Shown here one piece after another: positions 42,192-51,821 of a stretch of 61,121 nt of DNA (the first letter of the stretch is position 1; every line of letters starts with the position of its first letter). The notes below the pieces were generated by a model that made no database searches, was not told the DNA's origin, and worked only from the letters and a program-made list of their open reading frames with translations. The DNA comes from Syntrophaceae bacterium UBA1411 (GTDB lineage: Bacteria; Desulfobacterota; Syntrophia; Syntrophales; Smithellaceae): NCBI GenBank assembly GCA_002304995.1, contig DBPV01000097.1:7434-68554 (forward strand), in the 5' to 3' direction. The translations under genes were made by a program, and so were the position numbers.

Positions 42192-44030
42192 TTAGACGGC
42201 AAAGGCGTCTTCAGCGATGTTCATGGCGCTCTGTTCGTCCTTCTTGATCGAGTCCAGCTTGGCCGGGACCAGCGCGGTGATGCGGTTGATAAAGAATTTC
42301 GCCCCCTGGATTTTGCCGTTGTAGAACGCTTTGTCCCTGTCGTTTGCGGCATTGGCCAGGCCCTTGGCGGCGGCGTTGGCCATCCAGACATGCAGCCAGC
42401 CCACGAGCGCGTCGGACAGGCAGTTGAGGTAATCGGCGGCGCCGATGAGCGGAACGTAAGGCGTGGTTTTCATCATCTTGGCAAATTCCATGGCCGCTCC
42501 GGCGCAGGCGTTGAGCGCGCCTTCCACAACGGCGGCTTCAGCTGCTAAAGCGTCGGATTTCTTGGCTTCGGCAATCGCCGCCTGGGTGAGCCCCAGAAGG
42601 TTCATGAAATACAATCCCTTCTTCATTCCGAGTTTGCGTCCCAGGAGATCCATGGCCTGAATGCCGTTGGTGCCTTCGTAAATCAGGTTGATCTTCTGGT
42701 CGCGCATCATCTGTTCGACCGGATATTCGCGGCAGAAGCCGTAGCCGCCGTAGGTCTGCACGGCCAGCTGGCAGACGTCCATCCCCATTTCCGTGCAGTA
42801 GGATTTGACCATCGGGGTGAGCATCTCGATCATGCCGTGCCAGTATTCCTTGTCCTGCTCATTGTTTTCGGCATGGGCATTCATTTCCTTGTCCATGGCA
42901 TAGTAGCAAAGGAAGGCCAGCGCGCGGATGCCTTCCGTGACGGACTTCTGCCGAAGCAGCATGCGGCGGACGTCCGGATGCTGGATGATGGGAACCTGGG
43001 GCGCTTTTTCGTCCTTCATGGCTACGGAGATGATGTTCTGGCCCTGGAGGCGCTGCTTGGCGTAGTCGAGCGCGTGCAGGTAAGCCGCCATCGCGAGCGA
43101 AACGCCCATCATGCCGACGCCCTGGCGTTCTTCGTTCATCATCTGGAACATGATTTTCATGCCGGCGCGCTCTTCACCCATGAGGTAGCCGATGCATTTG
43201 CCGTTTTCGCCGAAGTTGAGCGTGCAGGTGGCGTTGCCGTGGATGCCCATTTTGCTTTCGATGCCGCCGCAGTTGACGTCGTTGGGTTCGCCCAGTTCGC
43301 CTTTCTCGTTGATGCGGATTTTGGGCACGACAAAAATGGAAATGCCCTTGGTGCCGGAAGGATCGCCTTCAATGCGGGCCAGCACCGGATGGATGATGTT
43401 TTCGGCCAGGTCATGGTCGCCGGCGGAAATGAAGCACTTGGTGCCGGTGATGGAGTAGGTTCCGTCCGCATTCCTTTTGGCGGTCGTCTTCAGCGCGCCC
43501 ACGTCGGAGCCGGCGCTGGGTTCGGTGAGGCACATCGTGCCGCCCCACACGCCCGTGTACATCTTTTCGAGAATAACCTGGCGCAGAGGATGCTGGAAGA
43601 AGTCTTCCACCAGACGCGCCGCGCCGTGGGTCAGTCCCGCGTACATCAAAAAGGCCTGGTTGGTGGCCAGGAACATGTGGTAGCAGGACGCCCCGATGAT
43701 CTGCGGGAAGACCTGTCCCCCGACTTCGGCCGAATCGGATACGGACATCCAGCCGCCCTCGTTATAGAGTTTCCAGAGACGATGATAGGCTTCCGGCGCA
43801 AAGACTTTGCCGTCCTTGAACACCGCTTCAACGGGTTTGCGATGAACTTCATCCGGATAGGTGGGGGCGATGTCGTTCTCGGCGAATTTCTGCGCCTGAT
43901 CGAGCACCATGTTGCACATATCGGCGTCATGATCGGCATAGCGGCCCTTGCCCAGAATCGTTTCTCCGATATTGAAAACCTCATACAGCTGAAATTTGAT
44001 ATCTCTTTCATCAATCCACAAACTAGCCAT
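42192..44030 (-). CDS. Acyl-CoA dehydrogenase (about 600-residue class)
   Basis: 612 residues, longer than the 380-residue class, with an extra C-terminal helical domain. FAD- and substrate-binding motifs are GTMCLTEPSAGSDVG and the TGTKCFISAGDHD strand; NLIYEGTNGIQAMDLLGRK (in parts YEGTNGIQ, LLGRK) is the C-terminal core signature. It oxidises acyl-CoA to trans-2-enoyl-CoA and passes electrons to ETF. It is last in the fadA-fadB operon; a hairpin lies in the 136-base gap before it and a terminator after it. Confidence 0.94.
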   Translation of the reverse strand: MASLWIDERDIKFQLYEVFNIGETILGKGRYADHDADMCNMVLDQAQKFAENDIAPTYPDEVHRKPVEAVFKDGKVFAPEAYHRLWKLYNEGGWMSVSDSAEVGGQVFPQIIGASCYHMFLATNQAFLMYAGLTHGAARLVEDFFQHPLRQVILEKMYTGVWGGTMCLTEPSAGSDVGALKTTAKRNADGTYSITGTKCFISAGDHDLAENIIHPVLARIEGDPSGTKGISIFVVPKIRINEKGELGEPNDVNCGGIESKMGIHGNATCTLNFGENGKCIGYLMGEERAGMKIMFQMMNEERQGVGMMGVSLAMAAYLHALDYAKQRLQGQNIISVAMKDEKAPQVPIIQHPDVRRMLLRQKSVTEGIRALAFLCYYAMDKEMNAHAENNEQDKEYWHGMIEMLTPMVKSYCTEMGMDVCQLAVQTYGGYGFCREYPVEQMMRDQKINLIYEGTNGIQAMDLLGRKLGMKKGLYFMNLLGLTQAAIAEAKKSDALAAEAAVVEGALNACAGAAMEFAKMMKTTPYVPLIGAADYLNCLSDALVGWLHVWMANAAAKGLANAANDRDKAFYNGKIQGAKFFINRITALVPAKLDSIKKDEQSAMNIAEDAFAV

Positions 44031-44066
44031 AGAAACATCCTCCTTCCATTGTTAATAAGAAGTAGA

Positions 44067-44104
44067 GAACGGTCTTGTGACCTTCAGGTCATCACAAGCC
44101 GTTC
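44067..44104 (-). repeat. Intercistronic hairpin between fadB and acyl-CoA dehydrogenase genes
   Basis: An imperfect inverted repeat: GAACGG-T-CTTGTG-ACC (44067-44082) against its near complement (44087-44104), loop TTCA. There is no T tract. It resembles the GGGAACGG palindrome at 36456-36479 and may adjust expression of the last gene or protect the RNA. Confidence 0.5.
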
Positions 44105-44166
44105 CCTACAGAGTTATAATGTCACGGGTAATCTCAATGTGAACTGATTTCACTCATGACAGCATG

Positions 44167-46248
44167 CTATTTTTCTATTGCCAGAAATCCGTTCGGGTGG
44201 AAGTCGCTCCCCGTCACCTTTTTCGAAATGCCTTTCTGGTCCAGGAAGGGAGTAATCCCGCCCATGAACAACGGCCAGCCGGCGCCCATGATGACGCCGG
44301 TGTCAATATCTTTCGGACTTGCCACGACGCCTTCCTTGAGGATGATGTCGACTTCCACGGCGATGCGTTCCAGCACGCGCTGCCGTATTTCGTCGTCGGT
44401 GAATTTCTTGTTGCCCTGCGGCCAGCCCGCCAGAATTTCGGGATCGACGGCGACGCCCTTGTCCGTCAGGATCAGGATGGCTTTCTTTCCCTTGGCCACC
44501 AGATTCTTGAGGCCCTCATTCACCTTAAACCGGTCCGGCCACGCTTTGTTCAGGGTTTCGAGCACGTGCAGGGAGATGGCGGGCCCGACGAGCGCGGTCA
44601 GGGTGAAAGGCGACATGGGGAAGCCCATCTCGTGAATGGCCATGTCCGTCTGCAGGAAATCGGCCCCTTCGTCGAGCACGCGGAAGATGCCGTCCGACAT
44701 GGCCGTCAGAACGCGGTTCACGAGGAAGCCGGGGGCGTTTGCCACCAGGACCGGCGTCTTCTTGATCTTTTTGGCAATGTCGAAAGCCGTGGCCAGGACG
44801 ACATCGCTGGTCTTGTCCGTTTTAATGATCTCAACCAGCGGCATCATCGCGATGGGATTAAAGAAGTGGAACCCGACCACGCGGGACGGATCTTTCAGGA
44901 ATTTGCCCATCTCGGCGACATCGAGAGACGAGGTGTTGGTCAGGAACATGCATTCGGGTTTGCAGGCAGCTTCCAGATCCCCGAAGACCTTTTGTTTTAC
45001 GGACATCTCTTCGAAAACCGCCTCGATGACGAAGTCGCAATCCTTGAATTCATCATAGGATATCGTTCCGGTGATGAGTTCTTCGCCCATCCACTTGGCT
45101 TCGGCCTCGGAAAGTTTACCTTTCTTCGCCGTCTTCGCCAGCTGATCCCGGACGTAGGCCAGACCTTTGTCCACAAATTCCTGCTTGATGTCCTTCATGA
45201 TCACCGGGCACTGGTAGCGCTGGGCAAACAAAAGCGCCATCTGGGAGGCCATGAGGCCGGCGCCGATGACGCCGATCTTGGCGATCTTGTTGCCTTTGAC
45301 TTCTTTGGGCGGCCGGCCGGGAAGCTTCTTGGCGCGGCGCTGGGTGAGGTCAAACGAGTAAATGCCGCACTTGAACTGATCGGAGGTGATCATGTCGGCC
45401 AGCGCTTCATTCTCTTTCTGGAATCCTTCATCGAGCGACCAAACGCCCGCTCCCTTGATAAGTTCCAGCGCGCGGTAGGGTGCTAATGCGCCCGAATGAA
45501 CCCTGCCGACAATCATTGCTTTGGTCTTGTTGTAGAGCTCGTCGCTCATCTTTGGATCGACCGCCTTGCGCTCGATCTTTTCTTCGCCGGTGATGATGCG
45601 TTCCAGCAACGCCAGGGATTCGTCCACAAACTCCGCCGGTGCGATCAGTCTGTCCGCCAGACCCATTTCAAAGGCCTTTACGGAATTGATCATTTTGTTC
45701 ATGTTGAGCGGATTGGAGATGACGAGTTCGATGGCGACCTGCGGTCCGCAAAGTTTGGTGACCAGCTGCGTTCCGCCCCAGCCCGGCACGAGGCCCAGGA
45801 AGCACTCGGGGAGCGCATAATGATCGCATCCGCCCGGGCTTTTGGAGATGGTGCGGTAGTTGTGGTAAAGTCCGACCTCGACGCCGCCGCCCATCGTGGC
45901 GCCATTGTATGCGGCCAGTGTCGGAATCTTGAGCCCCATGATGCGTTTGAAGGTCTGATGCCCCGCGGCGCCGATTTCGAGGGCCGCCTGCTTCGTTGCA
46001 TTCGGATCGGCGCTCATGATGTCGGCGCCGACATTGAAAATGAAAGGCTTGCCGGTCAGGAACCAGCCCTTGACATCCTTATCCTTCTCTACGACGTCGA
46101 TGACTTTATTGAGCGACTCCAGGGCCTCAACGCCCCAGGTATTGGGGATGTTGGGAAACTGCCCGTTGTCCATCGTGACGATCGCTATCTTGCCCGCCTT
46201 CTTTGACTGAAAGAAGTTTAATTTACATTCCGTTATGTATTTAGCCAT
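44167..46248 (-). CDS. fadB: Enoyl-CoA hydratase/3-hydroxyacyl-CoA dehydrogenase fusion
   Basis: 693 residues. The N-terminal crotonase half (about 1-300) shows PTLAAYNGATMGGGVEVGL and ALPECFLGLVPGWGGTQLV with the catalytic Glu region. The dehydrogenase half starts at KIGVIGAGLMASQMALLFA (about 325, NAD Rossmann loop) and has the catalytic His in VVGFHFFNPIAMMPLVEI and the 3HCDH C-terminal domain. It performs two consecutive steps of beta-oxidation. fadA lies 12 bases upstream in the same operon. Confidence 0.93.
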   Translation of the reverse strand: MAKYITECKLNFFQSKKAGKIAIVTMDNGQFPNIPNTWGVEALESLNKVIDVVEKDKDVKGWFLTGKPFIFNVGADIMSADPNATKQAALEIGAAGHQTFKRIMGLKIPTLAAYNGATMGGGVEVGLYHNYRTISKSPGGCDHYALPECFLGLVPGWGGTQLVTKLCGPQVAIELVISNPLNMNKMINSVKAFEMGLADRLIAPAEFVDESLALLERIITGEEKIERKAVDPKMSDELYNKTKAMIVGRVHSGALAPYRALELIKGAGVWSLDEGFQKENEALADMITSDQFKCGIYSFDLTQRRAKKLPGRPPKEVKGNKIAKIGVIGAGLMASQMALLFAQRYQCPVIMKDIKQEFVDKGLAYVRDQLAKTAKKGKLSEAEAKWMGEELITGTISYDEFKDCDFVIEAVFEEMSVKQKVFGDLEAACKPECMFLTNTSSLDVAEMGKFLKDPSRVVGFHFFNPIAMMPLVEIIKTDKTSDVVLATAFDIAKKIKKTPVLVANAPGFLVNRVLTAMSDGIFRVLDEGADFLQTDMAIHEMGFPMSPFTLTALVGPAISLHVLETLNKAWPDRFKVNEGLKNLVAKGKKAILILTDKGVAVDPEILAGWPQGNKKFTDDEIRQRVLERIAVEVDIILKEGVVASPKDIDTGVIMGAGWPLFMGGITPFLDQKGISKKVTGSDFHPNGFLAIEK

Positions 46249-46260
46249 AATATGAGCCTC

Positions 46261-47472
46261 CTAGATTGTTTTCCCGACTACGTTTTCCCAAATGATCGAA
46301 CCGCCCATGCCCAGGCCCACGCACATGGTGGTGAGTCCGTACCTGGCTTTCGGATTCAACTCGAAATCCTGCGCCAGCTGCATGCTCAGGCGGACGCCGG
46401 AGCTGGCCAGCGGATGACCCATGGCAATGGTTCCGCCGTAAGGATTGAGTCTGGGATCTTCCGGAGTCTTCATGCCGAAGTGCTTCATGAAGCCGACCGC
46501 CTGCACGGCAAAGGCTTCGTTGAGTTCAATGATGTCGAGATCCTCGAATTTCATGCCGTAGTTTTTCAGAACCTTTTCCGTGGAGGGAACCGGTCCCCAT
46601 CCCATGACGGACGGATCGACGCCGACGAAGGCGGCGCCCACAAACTTCATCTTGGGTTTGATGCCGAGCTCTTTGCATTTTTTACCGGACATCAGAAGCG
46701 ACACGCAGGCGCCGTCGTTCAATCCCGAGGCATTCGCCGCGGTGACATGACCTTCCGCTTTGAAGGGGAACTTCCGGAGGCCTTTGATGCTCTCCAGGGT
46801 GGTTCCGCGTTTGGCCTGTTCATCACGGTCGGCAACTCTCCACCCCGTGGGGGAGAATACCGTCATATTGACGCAGTGCTTATCGTAGTAGCCGGCATCC
46901 AGTGCCTTGAAGTATCTTTCCAGGACATGGAAAGCATACTCATCCGCCTCGTCTTTGGTGACCGGCTGTTCGCCATGTTCAGGCATCCAGTCATGCAGCT
47001 TTTCGGCCGTGTTGCCCATGTTAAAGTATTTCGGTTCCACCATTTTCTCGGTAACGATCCTGGGATTCGGATCAGCACCCGCCCCCATGGGGTGGTGGGC
47101 CATGTGTTCCACACCGCCGGCAATGATCATATCGGCAACGCCTGTTCTGATATAGGACGAGCCGATGCTCTGACAGGTCATGCCGCCCGCGCACATCCGG
47201 TCCACGGAGAATCCCGCCACGGTTTCCGGCAGGCCTGACGTGAAGACAACGGTTCTGCCCATCGTGGTTCCCTGATCTCCGACCTGCGTCGTTGCGCCCA
47301 TGATACAATCATCCACCTCTCCCCATGGAACGGCAGGATTTCTTCTCACAAGCTCTTTTATGACTTTTGTAACCATGTCATCCGCACGCGTGTACCAGTA
47401 GAAACCGTCCTGTCTGGCTTTTCCGAACCATGTCCGCACGCCGTCTACAAAATACGCATCTCTTAAATCCAT
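46261..47472 (-). CDS. fadA: Acetyl-CoA acyltransferase (thiolase)
   Basis: 403 residues. The nucleophilic Cys is in FSVDRMCAGGMTCQ. Other thiolase motifs are ELNEAFAVQAVGF, NPYGGTIAMGHPLASSG (His) and TTMCVGLGMGG (second catalytic Cys). It cleaves 3-ketoacyl-CoA to acetyl-CoA, or condenses acetyl-CoA in reverse. First gene of the operon fadA-fadB-acyl-CoA dehydrogenase, behind a long leader and a sigma-54 promoter match. Confidence 0.94.
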   Translation of the reverse strand: MDLRDAYFVDGVRTWFGKARQDGFYWYTRADDMVTKVIKELVRRNPAVPWGEVDDCIMGATTQVGDQGTTMGRTVVFTSGLPETVAGFSVDRMCAGGMTCQSIGSSYIRTGVADMIIAGGVEHMAHHPMGAGADPNPRIVTEKMVEPKYFNMGNTAEKLHDWMPEHGEQPVTKDEADEYAFHVLERYFKALDAGYYDKHCVNMTVFSPTGWRVADRDEQAKRGTTLESIKGLRKFPFKAEGHVTAANASGLNDGACVSLLMSGKKCKELGIKPKMKFVGAAFVGVDPSVMGWGPVPSTEKVLKNYGMKFEDLDIIELNEAFAVQAVGFMKHFGMKTPEDPRLNPYGGTIAMGHPLASSGVRLSMQLAQDFELNPKARYGLTTMCVGLGMGGSIIWENVVGKTI

Positions 47473-47782
47473 ACATCCTCCTTGCTATGCCTGTTTATTA
47501 ACTCCTGCACAGAGATCATCCGTTACGGTGAGGCCTCCTGCGCCTCTGAGTTTTGCAGAACGCCATCCGGCGAATCCCGGTGCGATGTCACAATTCAGAT
47601 CAAACGATCAATCCGCCGGCAGCAAACCTCGTTGCTGTGCGGCTGGAGAAGCATTGGGCGGTTGACCTCAGCGGTCATCAATAAAAAAATCTAAAAGCTT
47701 TTGATTTCCTGTCGTTGCTTGCGAACCGATTATTGATACAGAATCATTTTCATCAGTTGGAAAGCCTTGTCGCTCGCAGTAC

Positions 47783-47800
47783 TAGCATTCATCGTGCCAG
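47783..47800 (-). promoter_or_regulatory. Sigma-54 (-24/-12) promoter of the fadA operon
   Basis: On the minus strand CTGGCACGATGAATGCTA. The -24 box is a full match to YTGGCACG, GG and GC are exactly 10 bases apart, and the -12 box differs from TTGCT by one base. It faces fadA. Confidence 0.72.
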
Positions 47801-47883
47801 ACAGAGGTGCTTTTATATGTCATTAATTTAATGCGGAATTTTTTAGCCTTCCGAATTGCTGCATCAAAAAATGATTCATTACA

Positions 47884-47918
47884 GTCTCGATGAGACAATA
47901 ATGATGCGCCATGAGACA
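47884..47918 (-). promoter_or_regulatory. Candidate enhancer (activator) sites for the fadA promoter
   Basis: A perfect dyad GTCTCGATGAGAC (47884-47896), and direct repeats ATGAGACA at 47890-47897 and 47911-47918, starting 21 bases (two helical turns) apart. They sit about 85-120 bases upstream of the -24 box, the usual place for sigma-54 activator sites. Confidence 0.45.
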
Positions 47919-47986
47919 TTTTTTAGCGATGATGGATTGGCCGGAAACAGGATCGGCATCATTAAAGGAAAGCCGCCGCGGCTTGA

Positions 47987-48625
47987 TCAGATCTTCTTGA
48001 GCTTCATGGCTTCGATCACATTTGTCACCTGGATGGCGTCTTCAATCGCCTCCTCCATGCGGTCGTACACCTGCGTCCATTTCAGGATCTCCAGAAACGT
48101 GTCTGAAAGCTCCATTCCTTTCCGGGATTCAAACAATTCGCCCATGGATACGAGTAAGAATAAATCGGTCTCCTTCTTGATCTCATTGACCTTCCGGATG
48201 GTTTGTTCGTCCGAATCCCGGGTGCGCAGTCTTTTGAGCATGGCGGAGACCTCTTCTGTGATTTCCCGGAGGCTGTCGGTCAGATCCGCGACGGGTTTGC
48301 GGGTCTCCCGGAAACCATACAGGCCGATTCGTGTGGCCACCGCCTTGACGGCATTGATGGCCTTCTCCTGAGCCATGCTGAGGTCGTGGAGGTCCTGCCG
48401 CTCGATCTGGCGGATCTGAACAAGCGATAATTCCTCCATGATGCTGCGGGTGATATCCCGGGCTTCCGCGGCCAGGCGATGAATCTCTTTGCAGGCGGCG
48501 GCGACGTCGCAGCGCGGATCGGTAAAAATGTCGTTGAGCAGTCCGACGGACGCCTGCCATTTGCCGAACTGTTCCATGAGCAGCTCAAAAAAGTTGAATC
48601 GGTTGTCCAGAAGACTGAAAGACAT
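47987..48625 (-). CDS. DUF47/PhoU-like protein
   Basis: 212 residues, all-helical, with AAAGGAG 4 bases before the ATG. The pattern FFELLMEQFGKW, IHRLAAEARDITRSIMEEL, RQDLHDLSMAQEKAINAVK and YDRMEEAIEDAIQVTNVIE is that of the DUF47 family (TIGR00153 type), related to PhoU. Members usually pair with a PiT phosphate transporter. Here the gene follows an RND pump by 9 bases and no phosphate transporter is near. It may be regulatory for transport, but its partner is unclear. Confidence 0.85.
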   Translation of the reverse strand: MSFSLLDNRFNFFELLMEQFGKWQASVGLLNDIFTDPRCDVAAACKEIHRLAAEARDITRSIMEELSLVQIRQIERQDLHDLSMAQEKAINAVKAVATRIGLYGFRETRKPVADLTDSLREITEEVSAMLKRLRTRDSDEQTIRKVNEIKKETDLFLLVSMGELFESRKGMELSDTFLEILKWTQVYDRMEEAIEDAIQVTNVIEAMKLKKI

Positions 48626-48634
48626 AGGGCTCCT

Positions 48635-51600
48635 TTACGGCCGGCCCGCGAACGCCGCGCCGACTTTTTTCCGATGCACCCGGCGGTTGAGCTTCGCGAA
48701 ATAAACATAAAACACCGGGGTAATGTAGAGGGTCAGAAGCTGGGAAAACAACAGCCCCCCGACGACGGCAATGCCCATGGGCTGCCTCGCTTCGGCGCCC
48801 GCCCCGTATCCCAGCGCGATGGGCAGGCTTCCGAACAGGGCCGCCATCGTGGTCATCATGATGGGGCGGAAACGGATCAGGCAGGCCCGGATAATGGACT
48901 GTTCCGTATCCATTCCTTCGGAACGCTCCGCCTCCAGGGCGAAATCGACCATCATGATGCCGTTCTTCTTGACGATGCCCACGAGGAGGATGATGCCGAC
49001 GAAGGCGTAGAGATCCAGCTGCATATGGAACAGGAACAGCGCGGCGAGCGAGCCGAATCCCGCCAGCGGCAGCGCCGTCAGGATGGTGAGCGGATGAATA
49101 AAACTCTCGTAGAGGATGCCGAGCACCATGTAGATGAGAATAATCGTGATGCCGAGCAGAAATCCCATGCTGGCAAGCGAACTCTGAAAGGCCTGGGCCG
49201 AGCCCTGAAACATCGTCCGCACCGTCGGCGGCAGCGTTTCGCCGGCCACTTTCCCGATGTTGTCCATCGCGGCGCCGATGGAGGTGTCGGGCCGGAGATT
49301 GAAGGAGATGGTGGCGGCGGGAAGCTGTCCGCTGTGGTTGATGCTCAGCGGCGACACGCCGGACCGGATTTCGGCGAAGGCGGAAAGGGGCACCAGTTTC
49401 CCCTGGGCCGATTCCACGTAAAGTTTGGAAAGCGCGGGCGGAGCGTCGCGATATTCCGGAAGGAGCTCGAGAATCACGTAATAGTAATTTGTGGAGGTGT
49501 AAATCGTGGAAACCTGGCGGCCTCCGTAGGCCGAATAAAAGGCCTCCTGGATATCCCTGAGGGTAATGTCCTGGGCGGAGGCCTTGTCGCGGTCGACGAT
49601 AATTTCCAGCCGGGGCTTGCGGATCTGCAGGTCCGATTTCACGTCCATCAGACCGGGAATGGCCTTCATCTTTTCTTCCATGAGTGTGCCGTAGGTATAA
49701 AGGTCGGCAAGCTCCGTGCTGAGCAGGGTATACTGCCAGTGGGCGGTGGTGAACCTCGCGCCGATGGTGACGGGCGGCGGATTGACCGGAGTGGCGATCA
49801 GGCCGGGAACATCGTTGAGCCGGGGCCTCAGGCGGTCAATCACCTCATCGACCGAATGCTCGCGCTCGGCCCGGGGCGGCAGGCCGACAAACACCAGCCC
49901 CGTGTTTTCGCTGATGGCCCCGACCAGGGAAACGGTTGCCGTATTCCGGATGTCCGGAGACTTAAGGAGAATGTCGTCCAGCATGTTCTGGCGATGCAGC
50001 ATGTCCTGGAAGGAGGTTTTGTCCTCGACTTGGGTGAAGATGCGGAAGTAATTCTGGTCCTGGCTGGGAATGAATCCCTTGGGAATCGTCTTGAACAGCT
50101 GCACCAGGGCGACCATGATCAGGATAGTGACAATCAGGGCCGGCAGGCGGTAGCTGAGCACGACGGCGCGCAGGGATCGTTCGTACGCCGCCAGCACCCG
50201 GCTGAAGCCCTTCTCGATGGCAGCGAAGAGGCGGCTCTTTTTGCCTTCCTGCGGACTGCCGCTTCCGAGAATCCGGCTGCACATCATGGGCGTGAGCGAC
50301 AGCGACAGGAAGCCGGAAATCAGAATGGCCGCGGCAATGCAGACGGCAAATTCGCGAAACAGGCGCCCCAGAATGCCGCCCATGAACATAATCGGAATGA
50401 ACACCACGACCAGCGAGATCGTCATGGACAGGACGGTAAAGCCGATTTCCCGCGTTCCCTTCAACGACGCCTCCAGGGGATTTTCCCCCATCTCCTTGCG
50501 GCGGATGATATTTTCCAGAACGACGACGGCGTCATCCACCACAAAGCCGATCGCCAGAGTGAGCGCCATCAGCGAGAGATTGTTGAGCGTATAGCCCATG
50601 AAATACATCACGGCAAAGGTGGCGATGAGCGACAGCGGCACCACCACGCTGGGAATCAGCGTGGGCTTCATCTCTCGGATGAAAATAAAGATGATGGCAA
50701 TGACCAGCAGAAGGGTGAGGATCATGGTGAACTGGACGTCGAAGATGGAGTCCTCAATAAAGAGAGACAGGTCATAGGCCGTCAGCATCGACACGGCGAC
50801 GGGCATCGTGTGCTTCAGATCGTTGATGCGGGCCTTGACCAGCTTGGCCACCTGGACAGTATTGGCGCCGGGCTGCTTGCGGATGCGCAGACAGACGGCC
50901 TGTCTGGCCTTGCCGTCGGTGAGGAAGCGCGCCGAAGACTTGTCGTTCTGCACACCGTCGATCACCCGCCCGAGGTCGCCCAGGCGAACGGGGTAGCCGT
51001 TTTGATAGGAAACGATGAGGGATTGAAAAGCTTTCGCCGAGGTCAGCTGTCCTTTGGCGTCCATGGTGTAGGAGGTATTGGCGCCTTCGAGGGTTCCTCC
51101 GGGCAGGTTGACATTGCCGTTCTGAATGGCGGTAAGCACCCGGTTGATGCCGATTCCGCGGTTTGCCAGAATTTCCGGATTCAGCTGAACGCGAACCGCG
51201 TATTTTTGCGGAGGAATGGCGTCCACTTCGGCGATGCCGGGCACGGTGGAAAGCTGGGGGATCAGGATATTTTCGGCGTAGTCGTTCATTTCGGTGACGG
51301 GAATCGTGTCCGAAACCAGAGAAACGACCATGATGGGCATGTCCGCCGGATTGACTTTCTTGTAGGCCGGCGGCGCGGGCATGTTGCGCGGCAGGACGCC
51401 GGAAGCGGCGTTGATGGCGGCGCTGACGTCCTGGGCGGCGGCATCGATGCTCCGCTCCAGATCAAACTGGATGCTGATGGCGGTGGTTCCCAGGGTGCTG
51501 GTGGAAACCATTGAGCTGACGGAGGGAATGGAGGAGAAGGATTTCTCCAGCGGCGTCGCCACCGTCGCCGCCATTGTTTCGGGGCTGGCCCCGGGAAGGG

Positions 51601-51748
51601 ATGCCGTGACCGTCACCGTGGGGAACTCCACGTTGGGCAGATTGTTGATGGGAAGCTGCCGGTAGCTCAGCACGCCCAGGAGAAGAAGACCCGACATCAC
51701 GAGAATGGTCATCACCGGCCGTCGGATCCAGATTTCGGAGAAGTTCAT
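48635..51748 (-). CDS. RND efflux pump, MdtB/MdtC-like HAE1 family
   Basis: 1037 residues, full length. N-terminal MNFSEIWIRRPVMTILVMSGLLLLG then YRQLPINNLPNVEFPTV. Twelve membrane helices in two blocks. The proton-relay acidic pair is in LAIGFVVDDAVVVLENIIRR and the helix-10 Lys in IVKKNGIMMVDFALE. It pumps drugs or other amphiphiles from the inner membrane/periplasm to an outer-membrane channel. No TolC gene is adjacent; one of the TolC proteins at 8.9-11.6 kb or another could serve it. It follows its adaptor gene by 73 bases. Confidence 0.95.
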   Translation of the reverse strand: MNFSEIWIRRPVMTILVMSGLLLLGVLSYRQLPINNLPNVEFPTVTVTASLPGASPETMAATVATPLEKSFSSIPSVSSMVSTSTLGTTAISIQFDLERSIDAAAQDVSAAINAASGVLPRNMPAPPAYKKVNPADMPIMVVSLVSDTIPVTEMNDYAENILIPQLSTVPGIAEVDAIPPQKYAVRVQLNPEILANRGIGINRVLTAIQNGNVNLPGGTLEGANTSYTMDAKGQLTSAKAFQSLIVSYQNGYPVRLGDLGRVIDGVQNDKSSARFLTDGKARQAVCLRIRKQPGANTVQVAKLVKARINDLKHTMPVAVSMLTAYDLSLFIEDSIFDVQFTMILTLLLVIAIIFIFIREMKPTLIPSVVVPLSLIATFAVMYFMGYTLNNLSLMALTLAIGFVVDDAVVVLENIIRRKEMGENPLEASLKGTREIGFTVLSMTISLVVVFIPIMFMGGILGRLFREFAVCIAAAILISGFLSLSLTPMMCSRILGSGSPQEGKKSRLFAAIEKGFSRVLAAYERSLRAVVLSYRLPALIVTILIMVALVQLFKTIPKGFIPSQDQNYFRIFTQVEDKTSFQDMLHRQNMLDDILLKSPDIRNTATVSLVGAISENTGLVFVGLPPRAEREHSVDEVIDRLRPRLNDVPGLIATPVNPPPVTIGARFTTAHWQYTLLSTELADLYTYGTLMEEKMKAIPGLMDVKSDLQIRKPRLEIIVDRDKASAQDITLRDIQEAFYSAYGGRQVSTIYTSTNYYYVILELLPEYRDAPPALSKLYVESAQGKLVPLSAFAEIRSGVSPLSINHSGQLPAATISFNLRPDTSIGAAMDNIGKVAGETLPPTVRTMFQGSAQAFQSSLASMGFLLGITIILIYMVLGILYESFIHPLTILTALPLAGFGSLAALFLFHMQLDLYAFVGIILLVGIVKKNGIMMVDFALEAERSEGMDTEQSIIRACLIRFRPIMMTTMAALFGSLPIALGYGAGAEARQPMGIAVVGGLLFSQLLTLYITPVFYVYFAKLNRRVHRKKVGAAFAGRP

Positions 51749-51821
51749 ATTTTTGCCGCCCTATGCGTTGCCGCTCCTCTTTGCCCCCGGTCCGCCGGCG
51801 TCGGCGGAAACCTGCCGGAGA

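Larger units (their letters stand above)
47473..47986. other. Control region of the beta-oxidation operon, 514 bases
   Basis: No gene is supported here. It holds the sigma-54 promoter match at 47783-47800 with a leader of about 300 bases, the short palindrome CATTAATTTAATG (47821-47833), and the enhancer-like direct repeats at 47884-47918. The stretch is lower in GC than its neighbours. Confidence 0.6.

Noticed and set aside
42837..44147. A 436-codon plus-strand open frame opposite the acyl-CoA dehydrogenase
   Set aside because: Shadow frame, His/Val/Gly-rich, no motifs.
48479..51514. A 1011-codon plus-strand open frame opposite the second RND pump
   Set aside because: It is the antisense of a clear RND gene; low-complexity Gly/Asp/Arg/His-rich product with no family features. 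High-GC codon use creates such shadows.
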